DNA from: Candidatus Zhuqueibacterota bacterium
GTDB taxonomy: Bacteria; Zhuqueibacterota; Zhuqueibacteria; Zhuqueibacterales; Zhuqueibacteraceae
Direction of reading: 5' to 3'
Length of the DNA: 7,947 nt
NCBI GenBank assembly: GCA_013361015.1
Contig: JABWAN010000205.1
Location: 1 to 7,947, forward strand
The notes beneath the pieces were generated by a model. It was not told where the DNA came from. It did not search any database and saw only the letters and a list, made by a program, of their open reading frames with translations. The position numbers and the translations under genes were made by a program. This document shows positions 1 through 6,189 of the stretch, piece by piece (position 1 is the stretch's first letter; each line of letters starts with the position of its first letter).

Positions 1-330
1 GGGCATGTTCACATCGCACACCACCAGTTTGATGGCAGGGTCGGCGGCCAGCTTGCAGAGACCGTCCTTGCCATCGACGGCAAAGGCCACGTTCAAGCCA
101 TTGCTTTTGAGAAAGTCGCCGACTTCATTGCGCACCGAGCCGCTCGGGCGCACTGCAAAAATTTCCAAAGGGGTTTCATTCTCGCGCCCCTGGCAAAACA
201 TACAGCTTTCGCTCTCCTTCGGGCGCGGAGGTTGGCTTGCCGGATCGAGATTGAGGTCCGCCAGTTCTTTGCCGTTTTGGACAATGATGGTCCAGATGCC
301 GGTAATCGGGTCTCGTCGAAGCTGGTTCAT
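1..330 (-). CDS. GalT-like zinc-finger N-terminus fused to a response-regulator receiver domain (3' end outside window)
   Basis: This frame is open from the ATG at 330 to the window edge, giving 110 residues with the C-terminus missing. Residues 1-65 look like the start of galactose-1-phosphate uridylyltransferase: LRRDPITGIW near residues 4-13, a zinc-type pair C43-x-x-C46 (CMFCQG), then ETPLEIFAVRP at 52-62. Instead of continuing into the GalT core, residues 57-110 read as a receiver domain: a helix after SVRNEV, FAVDGKDGL, and the phosphoacceptor strand VVCDVNMP with D106. The IFAVRPSGSVR stretch sits where receiver beta-1 should be, but the usual acidic pair is replaced by R61-P62. ATG 330 is preceded by GGAG with a 9-base spacer; the frame runs on upstream to a stop at 418-420, so a GTG start is possible. 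The fusion and the motifs are visible; a role in signalling is inferred. Catalytic GalT activity is unlikely, because the His-containing core is not in this part. Confidence 0.8.
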   Translation of the reverse strand, partial: MNQLRRDPITGIWTIIVQNGKELADLNLDPASQPPRPKESESCMFCQGRENETPLEIFAVRPSGSVRNEVGDFLKSNGLNVAFAVDGKDGLCKLAADPAIKLVVCDVNMP

Positions 331-339
331 GCGTTCGAT

Positions 340-343
340 CTCC
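340..343 (-). promoter_or_regulatory. Ribosome binding site for the GalT-receiver gene
   Basis: The minus strand reads GGAG followed by 9 bases and then the ATG at 330. It favours that ATG over the in-frame GTG codons further upstream. Confidence 0.55.
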
Positions 344-525
344 ACTTTCAGATGCTGCACCCTGTGAACCACGTTAAGCGTTCCGTTTGCGCTGCAATAA
401 AGATATGGTTCAGGGTTTCAATAGGGAAGGCTTTCGTTGCCGCAATCCTGAGGCTTGCTCCGATGTTGGCATGGCAGAATGATGCTTGGGGATAGAAAGA
501 CTATTTTCCCGTAAAAAGGCCGCCT

Positions 526-554
526 ATGGTATGGAAATTTTGCAAGATTGTCAA
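526..554 (-). promoter_or_regulatory. Sigma70-type promoter reading toward the GalT-receiver gene
   Basis: On the minus strand a perfect TTGACA (-35, positions 549-554) is followed by a 17-base spacer and TACCAT (-10, positions 526-531, four of six consensus bases). Transcription would start near 519, leaving an untranslated leader of about 190 bases before the ATG at 330. No other credible minus-strand gene lies between, so the GalT-receiver gene is the likely target. Whether this host uses the E. coli-like consensus is an assumption. Confidence 0.55.
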
Positions 555-665
555 GCGAAAGGTCGGTGCAAAATTAACGCATAAGTTATCGGTGAAGAAC
601 GTAGCTCGGTCACTTCTGAATGGCCCGGAGATTCATCGCGTAATACTAGGTTTGGTCTTTTATGT

Positions 666-1017
666 TTTGTCGCTGCTCCACCGAGGTGCGTTCTTCGCTT
701 GCTTACCTAGGTGGCCTCTTCGAGCGAGGTGGCTTGCAGCCGAGAGCATATGCGCCTCAGCGTGAACATGTCATTCAAAAACGCCTTTAGCACTCGGCAC
801 AAAGTGTATGACACAAGAGAATTGTCACGAAAATGCCGTAGCGCAAGCTGCGAGCTTGCAAACCGTCCCATCGGATAAGAGGTCTGCACCAGGTTTTCAT
901 GATGCTCGGACGCAGGCTTTTGCTTTTTGCAGTCCGCGAAGCGCTTTGCGCCACCTCGGTGAACTAGCCCCCGCGGTAAACTAGCGCAGAGGATACTCAA
1001 GAACGAGCAGCGACAAA
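666..1017. repeat. Long-range inverted repeat, two arm pairs
   Basis: The 13-base TTTGTCGCTGCTC at 666-678 is matched exactly in inverted orientation at 1005-1017. The adjacent CACCGAGGTG at 679-688 is matched exactly in inverted orientation at 952-961. In the left copy the two words touch, while in the right copy 43 bases separate them. Related palindromic words such as TACCTAGGTGG (704-714) lie nearby. This looks like two diverged, oppositely oriented copies of one repeat unit; no transposase gene is present. Confidence 0.5.
951..984. repeat. Imperfect 17-base tandem duplication
   Basis: Positions 951-967 and 968-984 are contiguous 17-base units that agree at 14 of 17 positions and share the ends CC and AACTAG. 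They lie inside the right-hand arm of the larger inverted repeat. Confidence 0.55.
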
Positions 1018-1313
1018 CCAAAAAGAGAGCGCGGCGCCGTATTGCCTTGCAAGTCGGGCGGCTGCCACATGTGACTGAGGCATTACGCGCAAAAATGCCT
1101 AAGTTCGTTGCGAAAAAACGCGGCACGGCCATATCCTGCATTGCCGCACGATTCAATTGCTGCGGTCGAATCGGCATATAGTAGCGGGAAGTGGAAGCCA
1201 ACCCTTTTCAGAAACCTTCGTACTCAGCCCACTTTAGCATTCAACTTCGTTGGCATGCTATTGTCGGAAAATTTCGCTTCGTTTTGTGGTGGTCGATTCC
1301 AATTGGGCAACAG

Positions 1314-2507
1314 CTAACCCTCGTACTGTGCGCGTACGAGCTTAATCACCGTCACCTCCGCGGGCGCACCAATGCGCAACGGCGGGCCCCAATAGCCCGT
1401 GCCGCAGCTCACATACAGCCGCGTGTTTTGATGCCGGTGTAAACCCGCGACGAATGGTTGCTGCAGCGGCACCAACAAATTCCACGGAAAGAATTGGCCG
1501 CCGTGTGTGTGGCCGGAGAGTTGGAGGTCGAAGCCGGCTTGCGCAGCAGCCGAGATACTGCGCGGTTGATGGGCGAGCAGAATCTTGAGGTCAACCGCGG
1601 GAGCATTCGCAGTTGCAGCAAGAGGGTCGGAATGATGAGGTGAGATGATATGCCCGGCGTTAAAATCCGGCACGCCGGCGAGGAGCACACGGCTGCGACC
1701 GTGTTGAATAAGGCGATGCTCGTTCATCAAAACCGTGAAGCCGAGCCGCCGCGCTTCCGTGATCCACGCCTCCGCACCGGAATAATATTCGTGATTGCCC
1801 GTGACGAAAAATTTGCCGTAACGCGCGGAGAGTTTCAGCAGCGGTTCCACTTCGTGCCGCAAATCATGCACGCTCCCGTCGGCGAGATCGCCAGTGAAAG
1901 CGATAATGTCCGGCGCGAGGCGCTGCACTTGTGCAACCACCCTTTCAACAAAATCACGTTTGATCGTGGGGCCGACGTGCAGATCACTGATTTGCACGAT
2001 ACGCAGGCTTGTCAAATCTTCGGGAAGATGCTCGAAAGGAATTTTGACTTCGACAGCTTGCGGGCGGCGGCGCGCGGCATATACGCCGTGCAATACGATG
2101 ACCCCCGTGAGGCCGAGAATGGCGAGATTCGTATCATGAACCAAAGCGCGGCGTTGCACGGCGTCTTCAATTGTAAACGTCGAGGGTGTTGCTGCAAAAA
2201 CGGAGGGCGCCGTTTTTTGAATGCCCCAAATGATCAACCCGGAAACATCACGCAGCGCAATAAGCAGGAAGAGATAATTAAGCACGCCCATGCTTAAATA
2301 AGTCAGCCACGACATGAGTGTGTTCGCGCCGCGTTTTCTGCGCACGACGCGCAGTATGAGATGGAGCGGTGGCAGCAACATGAAACCAAACCATGCGGCC
2401 CACGCGAGCAGCGGCCACGGCGCAGGGAGAGCGGCTGGTTCGATCAAACGCCAGCCGACGTACGTGAGACCGAGGGAGAGAATGCTGAAAGCAACGAAAA
2501 AGAACAT
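1314..2507 (-). CDS. Membrane-anchored calcineurin-type metallophosphoesterase (YkuE/YaeI-like)
   Basis: The 397-residue product has an N-terminal membrane part and a C-terminal phosphoesterase. Hydrophobic segments lie at about 2-20, 31-53, 67-95 and 127-144, and are followed by a basic stretch (ARRRP). The catalytic domain, about 168-390, shows the full metal-binding set in order: D175-x-H177 (SDLHVG), G206-D207 (FTGDLAD), G237-N238-H239-E240 (TGNHEY), H313 (LLAHQP) and G332-H333-T-H335 (SGHTHGGQ). The family hydrolyses phosphodiester or pyrophosphate bonds with two metal ions. Close relatives include B. subtilis YkuE, E. coli YaeI and LpxG-type UDP-2,3-diacylglucosamine hydrolases, so a cell-envelope lipid substrate is plausible but unproven. 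The ATG at 2507 is the first start after an in-frame stop at 2517-2519; no clear ribosome binding site precedes it. The gene stands alone: 159 bases separate it from the next gene upstream. Confidence 0.93.
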   Translation of the reverse strand: MFFFVAFSILSLGLTYVGWRLIEPAALPAPWPLLAWAAWFGFMLLPPLHLILRVVRRKRGANTLMSWLTYLSMGVLNYLFLLIALRDVSGLIIWGIQKTAPSVFAATPSTFTIEDAVQRRALVHDTNLAILGLTGVIVLHGVYAARRRPQAVEVKIPFEHLPEDLTSLRIVQISDLHVGPTIKRDFVERVVAQVQRLAPDIIAFTGDLADGSVHDLRHEVEPLLKLSARYGKFFVTGNHEYYSGAEAWITEARRLGFTVLMNEHRLIQHGRSRVLLAGVPDFNAGHIISPHHSDPLAATANAPAVDLKILLAHQPRSISAAAQAGFDLQLSGHTHGGQFFPWNLLVPLQQPFVAGLHRHQNTRLYVSCGTGYWGPPLRIGAPAEVTVIKLVRAQYEG

Positions 2508-2553
2508 GAGGAATATTTACGCGATTGTTATTCAAAAGGGGATTTATCCGCGC

Positions 2554-2625
2554 TGTCATTCAGGAGGAATTCTTTTTGAGCATAAGCACTGTGGTTTGAC
2601 TGAACAGGATTCTTCCTGAATGACA
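2554..2625. repeat. Hairpin element with 20-bp arms and GTCATTC/GAATGAC ends
   Basis: Arms 2554-2573 and 2606-2625 pair over 20 bases with only two G-T wobbles, leaving a 32-base loop. The outer ends read TGTCATTCAGG and CCTGAATGACA. It sits in the 159-base gap between the cystathionine gamma-lyase stop and the metallophosphoesterase start. The loop is too large and there is no T-run, so it is not a standard rho-independent terminator, though it could slow or stop transcription. The shape fits a small palindromic dispersed repeat or a MITE. No target-site duplication is obvious. A weaker relative lies at 7538-7620. Confidence 0.7.
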
Positions 2626-2666
2626 ATATGAGAGGCGAAGGACCGGATTTAAGTCTGGCGGCGCAC

Positions 2667-3824
2667 TCAAATCATTGCAAGCCCGTGCGCTAAATCTTCG
2701 AGCAGGTCTTCTTTATCTTCCACGCCCACCGAAAGGCGCACGAGGCCGTCACTCAAGCCGATGCGCTTGCGTTCTTCCGCGGGCACGGAGGCGTGGGTCA
2801 TGGAAGTGGGGTGGCAGATCAAGCTTTCCACTCCACCCAAGCTTTCCGCGAGCGTGAAAAGTTTGATGCCTTTGAGAAAACGTTTTGCAGTATCAAAGTC
2901 CGCGAGGTTGAATGAGATCATGCCGCCGAAGCCGGGTTTGCCATAAGGATCGAGTTGCTGTCGCTTCGCAAGTTCATGTTGTGGATGATTGGGCAAGCCG
3001 GGATAATAAACGTGCTGCACCTTTTTGCTCTCAAACAGAAAGCGCGCGAGTACTTGCGCGATCTCATTGCTTTGCCGCATGCGCAGTGGCAGCGTTTTCG
3101 TCGAGCGCAGAATCAACCAGCAATCGAACGGACTCGGCACCGCGCCGACGGCATTCTGCAAAAAGGCCAAGCGCTCCGCAACCTCTGCGCGATTGGTGAT
3201 AACGATGCCGCCGACCACGTCGCTGTGGCCGTTAATGAATTTCGTGGTACTGTGCAGCACGATATCCGCGCCGAGTTCGAGCGGGCGCTGAAAGTAGGGG
3301 CTTAGAAAAGTGTTATCTACCACAAGCAGAGCGCCGCGTTCTTTGCAAAGTTGCGCGAGCGCCGCGAGATCGGAGAGAATCATGAGGGGATTGCTCGGCG
3401 TTTCGACAAAGAGCAGCTTTGTTTCATTGCGCCAAGCTTGTTTCACACTGTCGAGATTCGAAGTATCCACCGTGCTGAATTGCAGATTGAAGTGCGCCAT
3501 CACTTGCCGGAAGTAGCGCGCCGTGCCGCCATACACATTCGCGGTGCAGAGCACGTGATCGCCGGCTTTCAAAAGCTGCGCAACGGTGGAAGTGGCGGCC
3601 ATTCCCGATGAGAAGGCATACGCGAACTTGCCGCGCTCCAAGGCCGCGAGATTCCTTTCCAATGCGTGGCGTGTGGGATTGCCGGTGCGGCCATATTCGT
3701 AGCCTTTGTGCTCACCCGGTGCGGCTTGCGCATAGGTCGCAGTTTGAAAAATCGGCGTGATCACGGCGCCGGTGGTTTCTTCGGGATGCTGCCCCGCGTG
3801 GATTGCATCGGTCATAAAGCCCAT
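2667..3824 (-). CDS. Cystathionine gamma-lyase/synthase-type PLP enzyme
   Basis: The 385-residue product has the usual length of the Cys/Met-metabolism PLP family (fold type I). Landmarks are YEYGRTGNPT (43-52, phosphate-binding Y44/R46), FSSGMAA (71-77), NVYGG with Y98, VVDNTF with D170 pairing to the PLP nitrogen, and HSTTKFINGHSDVVGG (191-206) with Schiff-base K195. The end shows AESLGGVESL (326-335), HPTSMTHASVP and RLSVGVED. This family includes cystathionine gamma-lyase (cystathionine to cysteine, 2-oxobutyrate and ammonia), cystathionine gamma-synthase and methionine gamma-lyase. Sequence alone does not fully separate them. The gene directly upstream is a CBS-type protein, which favours gamma-lyase in reverse transsulfuration. 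ATG 3824 is supported by GGAGA 8 bases upstream; the alternative ATG three codons later has no better site. All catalytic residues I can check are intact. The protein is cytosolic. Confidence 0.93.
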   Translation of the reverse strand: MGFMTDAIHAGQHPEETTGAVITPIFQTATYAQAAPGEHKGYEYGRTGNPTRHALERNLAALERGKFAYAFSSGMAATSTVAQLLKAGDHVLCTANVYGGTARYFRQVMAHFNLQFSTVDTSNLDSVKQAWRNETKLLFVETPSNPLMILSDLAALAQLCKERGALLVVDNTFLSPYFQRPLELGADIVLHSTTKFINGHSDVVGGIVITNRAEVAERLAFLQNAVGAVPSPFDCWLILRSTKTLPLRMRQSNEIAQVLARFLFESKKVQHVYYPGLPNHPQHELAKRQQLDPYGKPGFGGMISFNLADFDTAKRFLKGIKLFTLAESLGGVESLICHPTSMTHASVPAEERKRIGLSDGLVRLSVGVEDKEDLLEDLAHGLAMI

Positions 3825-3832
3825 GGCTGATT

Positions 3833-3837
3833 TCTCC
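3833..3837 (-). promoter_or_regulatory. Ribosome binding site of the cystathionine gamma-lyase gene
   Basis: GGAGA on the minus strand lies 8 bases before the ATG at 3824 and decides between the two nearby in-frame ATG codons. Confidence 0.65.
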
Positions 3838-3962
3838 GGTTGAGATGAAAAGATGTGAACGCTGATGCCGCGGAAAAAACAGATGATTTTGGGGATAGAG
3901 CAAAGGCATTTAAAACCGGCTTGAATCTTTGCTTCTTCCTACAAATCTGCGTTCCTGCTAGA

Positions 3963-5330
3963 TCAGACAATGAAATTGATCAAATCATATTTCGTGATGA
4001 TGCCCACGAACTTGCCATGTTCCTGCACCAAGATCGCGGGATAGCGGCGCGCGAGCAAATACTTCGCGTGCTCGATGGTATCATCGTGATGCACGATGGG
4101 AAAGCTCGCTTCCATCACGCCGCGCGCCGGTTGCTCCAACAACATTGCGGATTCGAGGACTTGCCCGAGCAATGTTGATTCTTCCAAACTGCCGACGCAG
4201 CGTTGTTCTTCGAGGACCGGCAATTGCGAAACGTTGCGCTCTTCCATGATTTGTAAAGCTTCGCGCACTTTGGTTTCCGGCGTGACACTGAGCAAGCCGG
4301 GCAAGCCGCGGCCTTTCGCTTCCAACACGTGATGCACGAGCGCTTTGCTCATATCGAGAAAGCGATTCTCCTTCATCCATTCATCGGAGTAGAGTTTGGA
4401 GAGATAATAAAGTCCGGTGTCGGAAAAGACCGCGACGATGAGTTGCTCCGCGGCGCAATCTTGTGCAAGACGCAGCGCCGCCGCGGCCACGCTGCCCGAG
4501 GAACCTCCGACGAGCAAACCTTCTTCGCGCGCCAAGCGCCGCGCCATTAAGAAAGATTCTTTATCGGACACGGAGCAAACCTCATCAATATGATCAAAGC
4601 TCAAATTGGGTGGAAGCGCGTCGTGGCCGAGGCCTTCAAGTAAATAGGGATGCCCCTTCGTGAGCTGGCGCGACTGAAAGTATTCGCGGAGAATAGAGCC
4701 GAGCGGATCGACGCCGACGATACGAATTTGGGAGTTTTTTTCTTTGAGAAATTTCGCCAGACCGGAGATCGTGCCGCCGCTGCCCATGCCGCACACGAGT
4801 GCAGTGATTTTTCCCTGGGTTTGCTCCCAAATTTCGGGGCCGGTGCTGTGATAGTGGGCCTCGGGATTTTGCGGATCGGCATAATGATTGGCAAAAAACG
4901 CGTTCGTGGTTTCTTGCGCAAGCTTCTTCGCGACGTTGTAGTAATGCTCCGGTGAATCCGCGGCAACCGCGGCCGGGCACACGATGACTTCCGCGCCGTA
5001 GGCTTTGAGCATGCGCAATTTTTCCGCGCTGATCTTATCGGGCACCGTGAACATCGCGCGATAGCCCATGGCCGCGGCGAGCATGGCCAGTCCGCCGCCG
5101 GCATTGCCGCTCGTCGCTTCGATGATCGTACCGCCCGCTTTCAACTTGCCGCTCTTCTGCGCGGTATCAATGATCCGTTTCGCGGTGCGATCATTCAGGC
5201 TGCCGCCGGGATTGAGGTATTCCAGCTTGCCATAGATTTTGCATTTGATGCCGACCGTGACTTGCCGCAAGCGCACGAGCGGCGTTTGGCCGATGGCTTC
5301 GGAAATGCTTTCGAACACTCGTGCTTCCAT
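3963..5330 (-). CDS. Cystathionine beta-synthase-type protein with two CBS domains, PLP lysine replaced by Asn
   Basis: The 455-residue product has a fold-type II PLP core (about 5-325) and a CBS-domain pair (about 343-395 and 400-455), the layout of cystathionine beta-synthase. That enzyme condenses serine and homocysteine, and in some members the CBS pair senses S-adenosylmethionine. Core landmarks are GQTPLVRL (14-21), EYLNPGGSLNDR (37-48), TSGNAGGGLAM (73-83), GSGGTISG (183-190, phosphate loop), GGSSGS (275-280) and SDTGLYYLSKLYSDEWM (303-319). The normal motif is GGSxKDR, whose Lys forms the Schiff base; here position 46 is Asn (codon AAT at 5193-5195). The usual GNTG is also GNAG (A77). 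There is no heme-binding N-terminal extension. ATG 5330 is the first start after an in-frame stop at 5364-5366; the ribosome binding site is weak. The gamma-lyase gene follows 138 bases downstream. The family assignment is firm; catalytic activity is doubtful. Confidence 0.9.
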   Translation of the reverse strand: MEARVFESISEAIGQTPLVRLRQVTVGIKCKIYGKLEYLNPGGSLNDRTAKRIIDTAQKSGKLKAGGTIIEATSGNAGGGLAMLAAAMGYRAMFTVPDKISAEKLRMLKAYGAEVIVCPAAVAADSPEHYYNVAKKLAQETTNAFFANHYADPQNPEAHYHSTGPEIWEQTQGKITALVCGMGSGGTISGLAKFLKEKNSQIRIVGVDPLGSILREYFQSRQLTKGHPYLLEGLGHDALPPNLSFDHIDEVCSVSDKESFLMARRLAREEGLLVGGSSGSVAAAALRLAQDCAAEQLIVAVFSDTGLYYLSKLYSDEWMKENRFLDMSKALVHHVLEAKGRGLPGLLSVTPETKVREALQIMEERNVSQLPVLEEQRCVGSLEESTLLGQVLESAMLLEQPARGVMEASFPIVHHDDTIEHAKYLLARRYPAILVQEHGKFVGIITKYDLINFIV

Positions 5331-5346
5331 GTGTGATCCGTCATGA

Positions 5347-5373
5347 AGTATAGTTCTATCGCATTACCCTCAA
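5347..5373 (-). promoter_or_regulatory. Possible promoter of the CBS-type gene
   Basis: The minus strand has TTGAGG (5368-5373), 15 bases, then TATACT (5347-5352, five of six consensus -10 bases). It would give a leader of only about 10 bases before the ATG at 5330. The short spacer and poor -35 make this tentative. Confidence 0.3.
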
Positions 5374-5375
5374 AC

Positions 5376-5445
5376 TTGTGTCCACGAAACACCCGGAAAA
5401 CGCGAAAAGCCTTTTCGTGTATTTTGCGTATTTCGTGGGCCACAA
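5376..5445. repeat. About 70-bp imperfect palindrome
   Basis: The element is symmetric about position 5410. CGAAAAG (5403-5409) mirrors CTTTTCG (5411-5417), and CCACGAAA (5382-5389) mirrors TTTCGTGG (5431-5438). With one unpaired base the symmetry extends to TTGTG/CACAA at 5376-5380 and 5441-5445. Scattered mismatches and G-T pairs lie between. It sits directly upstream of the CBS-type gene. The CACGAAA..TTTCGTG style suggests a dispersed genomic palindrome rather than a terminator, because no T-run follows on either strand. Confidence 0.65.
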
Positions 5446-5525
5446 AACGCTTTAATCAAGTGTAAACAGCTACCACAATTTTCAAGCGAGCCAATAATAC
5501 GAAACCCGCGCCCTCGATTCAAAGC

Positions 5526-5562
5526 AAAAAAGCCGCTGCGAGAAGATTTCGCAAACGGCTTT
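5526..5562 (-). terminator. Rho-independent terminator of the signalling operon
   Basis: On the minus strand the outer stem AAAGCCG/CGGCTTT (5556-5562 with 5529-5535) encloses an inner stem TGCGA/TCGCA (5549-5553 with 5537-5541) and a 7-base loop. It ends in a run of six T (complement of 5526-5531). It lies about 137 bases after the stop of the GTPase-like gene and before the CBS-type gene, so it should isolate the two transcription units. Confidence 0.75.
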
Positions 5563-5698
5563 GAGAATTGGTGTGAGCAGCCTTTAAAAGGCGCCAACGC
5601 AGGGATCGAGCTTAGAGAGCCTTTTCCTCCTTGATTGCAGTCGTGCTTTGGTGTGATTCACCAACGGACTTCATTTCCATTTGAATCGCTGGAACATT

Positions 5699-6181
5699 TC
5701 ATTCCGCGCGTTCGAGCAACAGATCGATGAGCGTGAGCAGAACTTTTTTCGCGCTTTCGGCCTCGTCTTGTTTATAAAAAGTAAACTTGCCTTGTTGATT
5801 GACGAAAATGCTCTTGTTGCTCAAGGCCTGCAACGCGGGCGGCTCAGTGTCGCCGACGTTCGCGGCAACGACCAGCGCCGTTTCGGGGCGCGTGGTCACT
5901 TGCTCCAGGCACGGCTTGATGTTCTCAAACGAAACTTTATCATGCCAGGAAAAGAGCACCACGTAGCCGAGCAACTTGCGGCTGAGCAAATCCCAAGACT
6001 GGCTTTGGTTTTCCGCAGGCGTTGCCAAGCCGTAGAGATGCAACACCAGTTGGTCGTTGATTGCCAAGCGCCCGACTGTGAGCTGCTCGCTTGCAACGTC
6101 GAGCTGGCTGCAAATGGCGGTGATAAATTGTTTCCTCTCCTCGGCCTGAGGGGCAATGACAGCTATTTCAGCAATGCGCAT
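5699..6181 (-). CDS. Degenerate small-GTPase-fold protein, partner of the DUF4388-type regulator
   Basis: The 160-residue cytosolic protein follows the layout of the MglA/Ras-like bacterial GTP-binding proteins that occur with PATAN/DUF4388 regulators. It has an opening strand RIAEIAVIAP (2-11), INDQLVLHLYGLATPAEN (41-58) where the G3 strand and DTxGQE-type motif should be, a central LLGYVVLFSW (70-79), and TALVVAANVGD (101-111) as a relic of the G4 motif. The P-loop GxxxxGK[ST] is missing: residues 10-19 read APQAEERKQF. NKxD has become NVGD, with Lys replaced by Val. GTP binding is therefore unlikely, and a role as a protein-binding pseudo-GTPase is inferred. The ATG at 6181 lies 8 bases after the stop of the regulator gene, so the two are probably co-transcribed and translationally coupled; no good ribosome binding site is seen. 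Family assignment rests on fold-level pattern, so moderate certainty. Confidence 0.72.
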   Translation of the reverse strand: MRIAEIAVIAPQAEERKQFITAICSQLDVASEQLTVGRLAINDQLVLHLYGLATPAENQSQSWDLLSRKLLGYVVLFSWHDKVSFENIKPCLEQVTTRPETALVVAANVGDTEPPALQALSNKSIFVNQQGKFTFYKQDEAESAKKVLLTLIDLLLERAE

Positions 6182-6189
6182 GTCCGATT

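Larger units (their letters stand above)
419..1313. other. Long gene-poor region with decayed inverted repeats
   Basis: Nearly 900 bases separate the metallophosphoesterase stop from the stop codon that bounds the GalT-receiver frame. The longest open frame here (minus strand, 707-1201, 164 codons) has no recognisable domain, is rich in Arg, Cys and Ser, and lacks a ribosome binding site, so I do not call it a gene. Visible contents are the promoter at 526-554, a perfect stem GCAAGCT/AGCTTGC at 843-859 with a 3-base loop, the 17-base tandem repeat at 951-984, and distant inverted repeats at 666-688 and 952-1017. No tRNA-like or rRNA-like sequence was seen. It may be the remnant of a mobile element or an untranslated regulatory region. 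Confidence 0.5.
5331..5698. other. Intergenic region between the signalling operon and the CBS-type gene
   Basis: This 368-base gap holds, from right to left, an unexplained stretch of about 130 bases after the operon's last stop, a terminator, then the 70-bp palindrome and a possible promoter. A 22-codon open frame (ATG at about 5680, stop at about 5615, minus) is too short and lacks a start signal, so it is not called. GCCTTTAAAAGGC at 5580-5592 is a small palindrome. Confidence 0.5.

Noticed and set aside
93..284. 63-codon minus-strand open frame near the left edge
   Set aside because: Out-of-frame shadow of the GalT-receiver gene, which carries the clear motifs.
707..1201. 164-codon minus-strand open frame
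   Set aside because: No recognisable domain, Arg/Cys/Ser-rich composition, no ribosome binding site, and it overlaps the inverted repeats; more likely non-coding.
1650..2297. 215-codon plus-strand open frame
   Set aside because: Antisense shadow of the metallophosphoesterase, whose catalytic motifs are all in the minus frame.
2554..2625. Reading the hairpin as a rho-independent terminator
   Set aside because: The 32-base loop and lack of a T-run do not fit; a dispersed palindromic repeat explains it better.
4601..5104. 167-codon minus-strand open frame
   Set aside because: Alternative-frame shadow of the CBS-type gene with Arg/Pro/Ser-rich product.
5615..5680. 22-codon minus-strand open frame between the GTPase-like gene and the terminator
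   Set aside because: Very short, no convincing ribosome binding site and no known family; could only be revived by conservation or expression data.
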